Assembly (NCBI GenBank): GCA_963762085.1 | Contig: CAVXJD010000006.1 | Location: forward strand, 124,001-188,000 | Reading direction: 5' to 3' | DNA length: 64,000 bases | Source of the DNA: DASQGA01 sp963762085 | GTDB lineage: Bacteria > Actinomycetota > Thermoleophilia > Gaiellales > Gaiellaceae | Part shown: piece by piece, positions 45,350 to 54,000 of the stretch | Numbering within the stretch: the first letter of the stretch is position 1 | How the letters are laid out: each line of letters begins with the position of its first letter | Made by a program: the position numbers and the translations under genes | Notes under the pieces: model-generated | What the model was told of the DNA's origin: nothing | What the model saw: only the letters and a program-made list of their open reading frames with translations | Databases searched by the model: none

Positions 45350-46216
45350 ATGACTCAAGAGCTCACGCTGACGTTTGCGCGGGCAGGGTCCCTTGCGGCC
45401 CCTGAGCCCGTGCTCGCAGATCCTCGGACCCAGGTCTGGAAGGATGCCGCGGGCGCCGACGCGGCGTACTTCTACACCGTGGACTCCGAGTACTGGGCGT
45501 GGATGCGGTGCATCGGCACGTTCCAAATTCAGAAGAACGGCGAGATTCTCGTCGAGCCGGATCCGTCAGCCTCGAGGCCCCTCGTAATCGACTGGTACCG
45601 ACGGGCGATCGCGCCGATGGCGCTCCAGCTTTTCGGGATGCAGGTGGTGCACGCAAGCGCAGTCCTGACTGCCGGGGGTGTCGTCGGCTTCTGCGCCCAC
45701 TCCCAGACCGGCAAGTCGACGCTCGCCTATGGGTTCGGTCGACAGGGCTACGAGCTCTGGGCTGACGACGCACTCGCCTTCGACGTCGTCGACGGGGATG
45801 CTCGCGCCCTTCCGTTCCCCTGCTCGATCCGCCTTCGACCCGAGTCGGCGTCGTACTTCGGTGTCGGGCGGCGGCTCGACCCGCCGGAGCTCGGACCCGA
45901 TTCGCGCATCTCGGTCGGTGGGCCTGGCGAGCCGCTCGCGGGCGTCTGCCTCCTGACCCGGCGCCCGAGCGGGGATCGGGGTCCGGTCACGATCCGACGG
46001 CTGACTGCGCTCGAGATCGTCCCCCGGCTCCTTCCCCAGGCGTACTGCTTCACGCTGCTCGGGGAGGAGCGAAAGCGCCGGACTCTCGAGGCCTATCTCG
46101 CGCTGACCGCGAGCGTCCCGGTGTACGAGGTCCGGTTCGCAGTCGCCCTCGACGAGTTGCCCGAGCTCATGGCGGCTATCGAGACGACTGTTTTTCGGAA
46201 GTCCTTGGCGGCGTGA
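45350..46216 (+). CDS. HPr kinase-like protein of the lasso cluster (K)
   Basis: 288 residues. The P-loop is SQTGKST at 118-124 inside VVHASAVLTAGGVVGF, and LWADDALAFD resembles the downstream acidic motif of HprK. In paeninodin-type lasso clusters such kinases phosphorylate a serine of the precursor peptide. Here the precursor ends in Glu, so the target would have to be a ring or leader Ser/Thr. No Shine-Dalgarno is apparent before the ATG. Its stop overlaps the B2 start (GTGA). Confidence 0.82.
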   Translation: MTQELTLTFARAGSLAAPEPVLADPRTQVWKDAAGADAAYFYTVDSEYWAWMRCIGTFQIQKNGEILVEPDPSASRPLVIDWYRRAIAPMALQLFGMQVVHASAVLTAGGVVGFCAHSQTGKSTLAYGFGRQGYELWADDALAFDVVDGDARALPFPCSIRLRPESASYFGVGRRLDPPELGPDSRISVGGPGEPLAGVCLLTRRPSGDRGPVTIRRLTALEIVPRLLPQAYCFTLLGEERKRRTLEAYLALTASVPVYEVRFAVALDELPELMAAIETTVFRKSLAA

Positions 46217-46749
46217 CGGCTGAACCACGGCGCGACTGGGGCCACCGTGGCGCCAGGCTCCGAGAGGTTCTCGGCTCGCCGGCGGGGCTACTCCTCTTCG
46301 TACGCCTTCTCGCCTGGGCAGCGGCGCTCCCGATCCTGAAGCGGACGCGGTCCGTGACCCGGCTCGTCGCCCTGATGACTCCCACCGCCTCGCAGCGCTC
46401 GAACGCTCGCATCGAACGCAACGCCATCACCCTCAGCCGCTGGATCTATCGAGCTCCGATCGTCCCGGACAACTGCCTCGAGCGCAGCCTCCTCGCCTAC
46501 CGCTACCTCGTCCGGGACACTCGGGAGCATCGGCTCTACCTCGGCATCCGAGCCGAGGAGGGAGGCTATCCGGGGCATGCCTGGCTTACCGTCGACGGCG
46601 TGCCGGTGCACGAGCCGGACGAATCGCTCGAGGCCTACGTGCCGCTCGTCGTCTTCGACGGCTACGGAAAGGTGGTCTCGACGTCAGCGAGAGCCGCGCG
46701 AGGCGCGACGCGCCCGGCGAATGGCGAGGAGCGCGGGGCCGAGATGTAG
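46213..46749 (+). CDS. Transglutaminase-like leader protease (lasso B2)
   Basis: 178 residues starting with GTG. The cysteine-protease triad of the microcin J25 McjB C-domain family is visible: C88 in PDNCLERSLLAYRYL, H122 in YPGHAWLTVDG and D128. This protein removes the leader with help from the B1 protein. The 3' end overlaps the convergent nucleotidyltransferase gene by 66 nt. Confidence 0.88.
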   Translation: MTAEPRRDWGHRGARLREVLGSPAGLLLFVRLLAWAAALPILKRTRSVTRLVALMTPTASQRSNARIERNAITLSRWIYRAPIVPDNCLERSLLAYRYLVRDTREHRLYLGIRAEEGGYPGHAWLTVDGVPVHEPDESLEAYVPLVVFDGYGKVVSTSARAARGATRPANGEERGAEM

Positions 46750-47604
46750 CAGCAACCAGATCGGGCGCCAGACCCGCGCAAGTGCCAGGCCGAGACGTCC
46801 ACGGCGGGCGAGTGCGAAATGCGTTCTCAGATACGCCGGGGTCGGCGCGACCTCTCGCGCGATCAGCCGCATCTTCGGGAAGAACCCGGGCGTCGCGGCG
46901 AGCGACATCAGTCCCTCGCTGACGACCGGGGCCGTCGCGACGCGCATCGCCACGAGCGTGGTGAGGGTCTTTGAGAGCCCAAGGCGTTCCGCGAGCCTCG
47001 CCCCTTCCGGGAGCAGTCGCAAGCCTGCCGCGAAGGCGGTGGTCGCGTCGACTTCGACGGCGAGCGCGGCAGCCTCCGCCCAGGTCTCGTCCGGAACCCG
47101 CGCGAGCGCCCGGCGAAGATCCTCGAGCGACGTCCGCTCCTGGGCTCCGTGTTGCGCGGCATGAAGGACGATGTGGAGGACGCGGGCCCGCGTCTCGAGC
47201 ACGGGGACGGCACCCCGGCCAAGCTCACACGACGCGACGGATCTCGTGAGCGCGTCGAAGGCAGGCGCGGGCGCGAGGCCAACTCCGAGGAGGGCGGTGT
47301 GGAGGTCGACGTTCACGCCACTTCGACGGCGCACCCAGACGGAGCTGTTCCAGCTTTCGACCACGTAGCTGAAGCCGATCTCCTGCAGCGTGCTCGACGC
47401 AGCAGCGCCCGCGTCGGGCGCAACCAGCACGTCGATGTCCACGTACACGCGCTCGCCCGGCTCGTAGAGCCAGCGCGCGATCGATGGGCCCTTCAAGAGC
47501 ACCGGCCGCGCCCCGGCACGCTCGAGCGCCCCGAGGACGTCCACCGCGGCGGCGTCGAGTGCCATGAGAATGGCCGTCGTCGTCTGCTCCGTCGAGGTAC
47601 CCAT
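46684..47604 (-). CDS. Nucleotidyltransferase family protein of the lasso cluster (N)
   Basis: 306 residues with the NTP_transf_5 pattern: ARPVLLKGPSIARWLYEPGERVYVDIDVLVAP, in which the DxD acidic pair and preceding LLKG are typical, then VDLHTALLG. Related genes accompany lasso clusters with kinases (PadeN type), possibly extending the phosphate modification. Its ATG overlaps the permease stop by 1 nt (TGATG). The 3' end overlaps B2 on the opposite strand. Confidence 0.82.
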   Translation of the reverse strand: MGTSTEQTTTAILMALDAAAVDVLGALERAGARPVLLKGPSIARWLYEPGERVYVDIDVLVAPDAGAAASSTLQEIGFSYVVESWNSSVWVRRRSGVNVDLHTALLGVGLAPAPAFDALTRSVASCELGRGAVPVLETRARVLHIVLHAAQHGAQERTSLEDLRRALARVPDETWAEAAALAVEVDATTAFAAGLRLLPEGARLAERLGLSKTLTTLVAMRVATAPVVSEGLMSLAATPGFFPKMRLIAREVAPTPAYLRTHFALARRGRLGLALARVWRPIWLLLHLGPALLAIRRARRASRGSR

Positions 47605-48437
47605 CAGTACTGGTTGAGTGTGCCCGCTTTCCGCGTATGGTCGAGCGCGAGTCGGAAGGCCACGAGCGCCAGCGGGACCGTGACCGCTGCAAACGCAGTG
47701 AGGATGAGTGCCGAAGTGACCCAGTCCCCGCCGAGAAAGATCGCGTTGCGAAGCCCGGAAAAGGCGTAGCTCGTCGGGAGAATCCGACCGATCGCCTCGA
47801 GCCAGCCCGGAAGCACGGAGAGCGGGAAGAAGGCGCCGCTCAGGGCCCCGAGAATGAAGATCAAGAGCCCGACGAGCGCGGTCCCCCGCTTGACGACCAG
47901 GACGAGCGCGCCGAGCAAGATGCCGAGCCCCGAGAAGGCAGCGGCCGCCGCCAGAAGCACGACGAGGAAGCCGATCCAGCTCGTGTGGCTGAAGCTGAGA
48001 CCGAGGAGGCCTCCGCCGACGAGGATGTAGAACGAGGCCCGAAACGTGGCGAAGAGGAATGGATATGCAGCCAGCCCGGCGGCGAGCTCGGTCAACCTGA
48101 TCGGCTGGACGACGAGCATTTCGAGTGTGCCGCTCAATTGTTCCTCCCGAAGCCGCTGGGCGAGACCGGCGCTGGCCGCGGTGATCACAGCAGAGAGCGC
48201 AATCCCGACGGCCACGAACGCGAAATACGAGGGGGCGCCTCCGAGGCGGTCGAGATCCTCGACCCCCCGGACGGTGCGTGAGATGAAGTAGAACACGACG
48301 AGGTTCGCAAAGCCGAACGCAAAGTCGAGCGCGAATCCGAGTCGATAGGTCCGGACCATCGCGTAGTCGCGGCGAGCGAGCGCGAGCATCGCTCGTGGCG
48401 ACACTCGGCTAACAGGGAAATACGACGCGCTCGTCAC
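47604..48437 (-). CDS. ABC-2 type transporter permease (lasso export)
   Basis: 277 residues with six predicted membrane helices, an amphipathic N-terminal segment (LALARRDYAMVRTYRL) and the ABC-2 pattern (EEQLSGTLEMLVVQPI; FFPLSVLPGWLEAIGRILPTSYAFSGLR). With the ATPase gene upstream it makes a two-component exporter, presumably for the mature peptide and immunity. It starts 29 nt before the ATPase gene ends. Confidence 0.86.
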   Translation of the reverse strand: MTSASYFPVSRVSPRAMLALARRDYAMVRTYRLGFALDFAFGFANLVVFYFISRTVRGVEDLDRLGGAPSYFAFVAVGIALSAVITAASAGLAQRLREEQLSGTLEMLVVQPIRLTELAAGLAAYPFLFATFRASFYILVGGGLLGLSFSHTSWIGFLVVLLAAAAAFSGLGILLGALVLVVKRGTALVGLLIFILGALSGAFFPLSVLPGWLEAIGRILPTSYAFSGLRNAIFLGGDWVTSALILTAFAAVTVPLALVAFRLALDHTRKAGTLNQY

Positions 48438-49125
48438 AGCGATCCAGGTCCTCCTTCAAGTGCGTCGCGATCAGGGCGGCGGCCGTAGGGCGGCGTTGGA
48501 GCGCGGCCCAAAGACGGCCGCGGGCTTCCTCGTCGAGCGAGCGCGTGGGCTCGTCCAGCAAGACCACGGCGGGATTGCCGAGAAGCGCCCGGGCAAAACC
48601 GAGCTGCTGCACCATGCCGGTCGAGCAGCGGTCGACGCGTTCGGCGGCGATGTCTTCGAGCTCGAGCTCTTCCTCGAGCGCGCGGACGCGACGCTGCGCA
48701 TCGCGCTCGGACCTCGAGTGCAGGCGGGCGTAGAAAAGCAGGTTCACGTGTCCGGTCAGACGCAGGTAGAAGGACCGTTCCTGGGCGAGGGAGGCGCCCA
48801 CCGCCCGACGCGCCGGCAGGGTTCCTGCGGGAAACCCGTTCACGAGAATCCGGCCGCGCGAGGGAAGGAGCGTGCCCGCGATGCAACGGAGCACCGTGCT
48901 CTTGCCCGATCCATTCGGTCCCCAGAAGGCGACGCGCTCGCCGGGCGCGAGGGACAGGTCGAGGGAGCTCACGACCTCGTGATCGCCGAACTTTCGTCCG
49001 AGCCCGGTGATCTCGACAACGGCGCGGGACTGCTGCACGGCCTGATCGCGCGTGGAAGTCGACGCTTCTTCGGGGCGGGTTGCCGCCAACTTCGACCCCG
49101 TCAGAAGACCGGGGTCTCGCGCCAT
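48409..49125 (-). CDS. ABC transporter ATP-binding protein (lasso export)
   Basis: About 238 residues. Walker A is GPNGSGKST, the signature is degenerate (STGMVQQLGFARAL, Thr replacing the usual first Gly), and Walker B is VVLLDEPTRSLD. The start is uncertain: ATGs at 49125, 49134 and 49155 lie inside the end of the mutase gene, and a TTG at 49092 just after it is also possible. It is coupled to the permease gene by a 29-nt overlap. Confidence 0.84.
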   Translation of the reverse strand: MARDPGLLTGSKLAATRPEEASTSTRDQAVQQSRAVVEITGLGRKFGDHEVVSSLDLSLAPGERVAFWGPNGSGKSTVLRCIAGTLLPSRGRILVNGFPAGTLPARRAVGASLAQERSFYLRLTGHVNLLFYARLHSRSERDAQRRVRALEEELELEDIAAERVDRCSTGMVQQLGFARALLGNPAVVLLDEPTRSLDEEARGRLWAALQRRPTAAALIATHLKEDLDRCDERVVFPC

Positions 49126-50765
49126 GTGCCCCATACCTCTCGGAGGGCGTCGCACATCTCGCCCATCGTGACGTAGGCCTTCGAGGCCTCGATGATCGCC
49201 GGCATGAGGTTGATATCGTCGCGAGCGGCGTCGCGCTTGAGCCGAGCGAGTGCCTCCTCGGCGGCGCCGCTTTCGCGCCGTGCCCTGAGGGCGGTGACGC
49301 GCTCGATCTGCCTCTGCTCGAGCGCAGGATCGATGTGGAGGAGATCGATGTCCTCCTCGCCAGCGTCCTCGTAGCGGTTGACGCCCACGATCACCCGCTC
49401 CCCCGCCTCCACCTCGCGCTGAAATCGGAACGACGCCTCCGCGATCTCACGCTGGAAGAAATTCTCCTTGATCGCCGGGATGACTCCGCCGAGCTCACGG
49501 ATGCGCTCGAAGTAGTCAAGAGCCTCTTGCTCGAGCCGGTTCGTCAGCTCCTCGACGAAGTAGGAGCCGCCGAGCGGATCGATCGAGCTCGCCACTCCCG
49601 TCTCGTGCGCGATGACCTGTTGCGTGCGTAACGCAATCTTGACGGCGTGCTCGGTCGGCAGGGCGAGGGCCTCGTCAAAGGAGTTCGTGTGGAGGGACTG
49701 GCAGCCTCCCATGACAGCCGCGAGAGCCTCGAGGGCGGTTCGGACGATGTTCACCTGGGGCTGCTGCGCCGTCAGCGAGACGCCGGCGGTCTGCGCATGG
49801 AAGCGCATCAGCCAGGAGCGAGGGTCCTTGGCCCCGTAACGGTCGCGAAGCTCGCGCGCCCAGATCCGGCGGGCGGCGCGGTACTTCGCGACCTCCTCGA
49901 AGAAGTCGATGTGGGCGTTGAAGAAGAAGGAGAGGCGCGGAGCGAAGTCGTCCACGTCGAGGCCGCGCTCCGTCGCCGCCTCCACGTAGGCGAACCCGTC
50001 GGCGAGCGTGAAGGCGAGCTCCTGGGCGGCGGACGAGCCGGCCTCGCGGATGTGGTAGCCGGAGATGGAGATCGGGTGCCACTGAGGCACCTCACGGGCA
50101 CAGAACTCGATCATGTCGACGCAAAGGCGCATCGACGGCTCGGGCGGGAAGATCCACTCTTTCTGCGCGATGTACTCCTTGAGGATGTCCGTCTGGATCG
50201 TCCCGCGGAGATGATCGTGCGGGACGCCCTGCTCGTCGGCGACGCAGACGTAGAAGCCCAGGAGCATTGCGGCCGGCCCGTTGATGGTCATCGAGGTGGA
50301 GACCTTGTCGAGCGGGATGCCGTCGAAAAGGAGCTCCATGTCTTCGAGCGAATCGACGGCGACGCCCTCGCGACCGACCTCGCCTAGCGACTTCGGATGG
50401 TCGGAGTCGTAGCCCATGAGCGTGGGCATGTCGAAGGCCGTCGAGAGCCCCGTCTGCCCGTGCTCGAGTAGGTATCGGAACCGGGCGTTGGTCTCCTCGG
50501 CCATGCCGAAACCGGCGAACTGGCGCATCGTCCAGAGACGGCCGCGGTACATGGAGGGATAGACCCCCCGCGTATAGGGGAAGACACCGGGAAAGCCGAG
50601 GTCACGGTCGTAGTCGATCACGGCGTTGTCGGGCGTGTAGAGCGGTTCCACGGCGACGCCGGACATGGTCGAGAACAGCGCTTCCCGTTCGGGCTTTTCC
50701 TGGTAGAGCTCGCGTCGCCACTCGGCGGTCGCATCCGCCCGCCGACGGTCCTCGGTCGTCGCCAT
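49101..50765 (-). CDS. Methylmalonyl-CoA mutase large (catalytic) subunit
   Basis: 554 residues with the substrate-binding block PYTRGVYPSMYRGRLWTMRQ and FDMPTLMGYDSDHP; it ends after the TIM barrel without a B12 domain. This is the short large-subunit type found in archaea and many actinobacteria, needing the separate small subunit at 39395-39796. It converts (R)-methylmalonyl-CoA to succinyl-CoA. The related isobutyryl- or ethylmalonyl-CoA mutases are alternatives that need alignment of specificity residues. Confidence 0.92.
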   Translation of the reverse strand: MATTEDRRRADATAEWRRELYQEKPEREALFSTMSGVAVEPLYTPDNAVIDYDRDLGFPGVFPYTRGVYPSMYRGRLWTMRQFAGFGMAEETNARFRYLLEHGQTGLSTAFDMPTLMGYDSDHPKSLGEVGREGVAVDSLEDMELLFDGIPLDKVSTSMTINGPAAMLLGFYVCVADEQGVPHDHLRGTIQTDILKEYIAQKEWIFPPEPSMRLCVDMIEFCAREVPQWHPISISGYHIREAGSSAAQELAFTLADGFAYVEAATERGLDVDDFAPRLSFFFNAHIDFFEEVAKYRAARRIWARELRDRYGAKDPRSWLMRFHAQTAGVSLTAQQPQVNIVRTALEALAAVMGGCQSLHTNSFDEALALPTEHAVKIALRTQQVIAHETGVASSIDPLGGSYFVEELTNRLEQEALDYFERIRELGGVIPAIKENFFQREIAEASFRFQREVEAGERVIVGVNRYEDAGEEDIDLLHIDPALEQRQIERVTALRARRESGAAEEALARLKRDAARDDINLMPAIIEASKAYVTMGEMCDALREVWGTWRETPVF

Positions 50766-51035
50766 GCGCGGATTGTACGCACGCCTTCAGCCGGTGCCGA
50801 ACCGGCGATATCTAACCGTCGACCTGAGGTTGAGTCACTCGGTCGAGAACCGCGTAGACCCAGGAAAAAAGACGGGCCTGGTAAGCGCCGTCACCCGGAC
50901 CGTGTGGTCGCCCGTCACTCAATCGGGGGATCTTAGGCCCGCTTATACGCCTTTCAAGTCATATTTCGTTCCAGGCCCGCGGCGGAAACACCGATCAAGC
51001 CTTTATCGCGCGCACAAAGTCGTGCGAGGAGGCAC

Positions 51036-54000
51036 ATGACCAACTTTCCAAGACTGCGGCGTTCGGGAAGGCGCCCGGCTACGGCCGGCCGCCTGGCCTC
51101 TGCGTGCTCTCCCACGTCGGAAAGCGTGGTCGTTCTCCTCGCTCTGATCGCGGCGACGTTCTTCGCTGCACTGCAGCTGACCGGATCGTCGGAGCGGGTC
51201 GCCAGTATCCCAGAGTTCCTGACCAGCGCTCTCGGCTCCCCGCAGGGAGAGACGGACGCGACGGTGCACAAGCCCGCACCCGGTGTCCAGGTTGACGTGA
51301 ACCGGGCCGGCTACACGGTCCACCGGGCCGGTTCCTCCGTCTCGGTGACCGGCGAGGGCAGCGGAACGGCCGGCTGGACGGCGTTCGAGAACGGCGCCAG
51401 CAGGCGGACGCCATTCGGGCACGAGACGATCACCGTTCAGCCGGACAAGACGGAGCTCTACCTCACGGTCGTTCGCCACCAGGGCGTTCGAAACTGGCGC
51501 TGGCGCCTGGATGCTGCGGGCCTCAGGCCCCGGCTCGAAGCGAGCGGCGGCGTCCGGTTCGTCGGCCTTCGCGGTCAGTCCGCGATCAGCATCCATCCGG
51601 TCGCGATCCTCGACGCTTCCGGGCGAGACATCACGCCGGCAGGACTCCGCTGGTCGCTCGTACACGACCGCGAGGGCTGGTGGCTCAAGCTTCGGCTGGA
51701 CGACAGCAAACTGCCTCTCCCCTACGTCATCGATCCCGCCGCCAACTACCCGACGCCGCTCGAGCTCCGGAACAGCGCCACTGGCGTCACCGGCTCGTGG
51801 GATCTGGATTCGGGCACCGGCACGGTCGACATCTTGACGAACAACATCCCGGCGAGTGCAGCGGTCGGTTGGTATGCATGGGATCCGGCCCTCTCAGTCA
51901 CCGCTCAGCAAGCCACGCTCCCGACAACGACGGACGGAAAGGGCTGGCTCGTCGACCCCGCCGGTGGCGCAACCGGCTTCCCAGCGGGCACCTGGACCTT
52001 CACGGTTCAGACGGATATTCCGAATACGACGCTGATTGCCGGCACCGCAGTGCTGACCGTCGGGGTCTTCAAGGGCACGATCTCGGGCGGAGTCTTCACA
52101 CCGACCGGGACGATCCTTACGCCGACCGACGACCCCCTCGCCCAGGACCTCCGAAGTGCCGTCACCCCGGTCACGACGAATGTGTCGTACACGCTCCCGA
52201 AGTTCTCGCTCGCTGCGGGCGAGACTCTCTTCGTCGACTACTGGCGCCATCAAACCGGCGGGATCACCGCACCGCAAGCCGCCCGACGCCAGCTCGACTT
52301 CCACGTCAACGACGGGGTCGCCCAGATCGCACACCCGGTTGCAGACGACACCGGCCCGACGCACACGAGCTTCTCCGTCGCGGAGGGTACGAACCCCAGC
52401 CGGCAGTATTTCAACGGGACGAGCACCGTCTATTACAACCCCGCCACCGCAGGTGACTTCGTCGTCACCGATGCGATCACCGACTCGGGCTCGGGGCCGT
52501 ACTCGGTGGTCTTCCCCGCGGTCAGCCTCGACTCCGGCGCCTTCACCCACACGGTCAAGACGGACACGGCCGCCCCCTTCACCTCGAACACCTACGCCTG
52601 GACGACCTCGAGTACGACCGAGCCAGGCGGTCAGACGATCACCGAGGAAGACCTGGCCCAGCAGCAAACGCAAACGACGCTGACAATCAAGAAGGACACG
52701 GCGGCTCCGACGGGGCACTCGGTCACACTCGGGGGAGCAGGCGCGCCCTACTACACGACCCTCTCCGTTCCGCTCACTCTCGTGGACGGAAACGACGGCA
52801 CGGGCTCGGGGCTCGACACGAGCACCAGGCTGGTCGAGCGTGAATCCGGCGACCTCGTAGCCGACGCGTGCACGAACTGGTCGGGGAGCTGGTCGACGGT
52901 CACTCTCTCGGGCGGCGCCGACACGACAGTTGCGACCGCCAAGTGCTACCGGTACCGGTACAAGATCTCGGACAACGTCGCCAACCAGTCGGCCGCCTCG
53001 GCCGTCTCGGCGGCTGCGAAGGTCGACACGTCGGCTCCCACTCCTGCCCCGAGCCTGACGCTTTCGGAGAACCCGGCCAGCGCGAACCAGCACGTCTCAG
53101 GGACGACACTCTTCTACAAGGCAGGCGCGGCCGGCGGCTCCTTCAAGGTCACCGCGACCGGGCCGGCAGACTCCGAGACCGGCATCAAGCACCTCGGCTT
53201 CCCGAGCGTGGCCGGCCTCACCGGCGGGGGCACCAACGACACGGGCTCCCCATACGAAGACACGTACTCCTGGTCGAACACGACGAGCGGCTCCCCGACG
53301 GGTTCGGTGACCGCGACGAACAACGCGAGCGCCGCCGGGTCGGGCACGAGCTTCACGCTCACGTCGGACACAGCCGGACCCACGGGCCACTCGGTGTCGC
53401 TGGCCGGCGCGGGGGCGCCCTACTACGGCTCCCTGTCCGTTCCGCTGACGCTGGTCGACGGAGGGGACGGCGCTGGCGCCGGCCTCGACACGGCTTCGCG
53501 CCTCGTCGAGCGCGAGTCGGGCGACCTCGCCGCCGACGGCTGCACGAACTGGTCGGGTTCCTGGTCGACGGTCACCCTCTCGGGAGGCGCCGACACCACG
53601 GTCGTCTCCGGCAAGTGCTACCGCTACCGCTTCACGATCTCGGACAACGTCGGCAACCAGTCGGCGGTCTCAGCGACCTCCGCCGACGCGAAGGTCGACA
53701 CCGGCGACCCGAGCGTGTCCGTCAGCAGCCCGACGGAAGTCACCGGCCTCGCGGCGCAGTACTACGACGGGGCGACGAAGACCCACTACTTCCGCCCCGG
53801 CGGTTCCGGCAGCTTCACGCTGAAGGCAACGGCAAGCGATGTTGAGACCGCGGTCACCGGAGTCGCGTTCCCGAACGTCTCGGCGATATCGGGCTGGACG
53901 GGCTCGACGGGCGGCAGCGATCCTTCTAGCCCCTACGCCTCCCCGGTCGACTACGCGTGGACGGCCGGCGCGACCGCACCGGGCGCGCGGACGATCACGG

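Noticed and set aside
50766..51035. Possible riboswitch or structured leader before the giant gene
   Set aside because: Some GC-rich complementary segments exist, but I could not match the conserved cores of cyclic-di-GMP, cobalamin, glycine or SAM riboswitches. Apart from the GAGGAGG ribosome site nothing specific is seen in these 270 nt.
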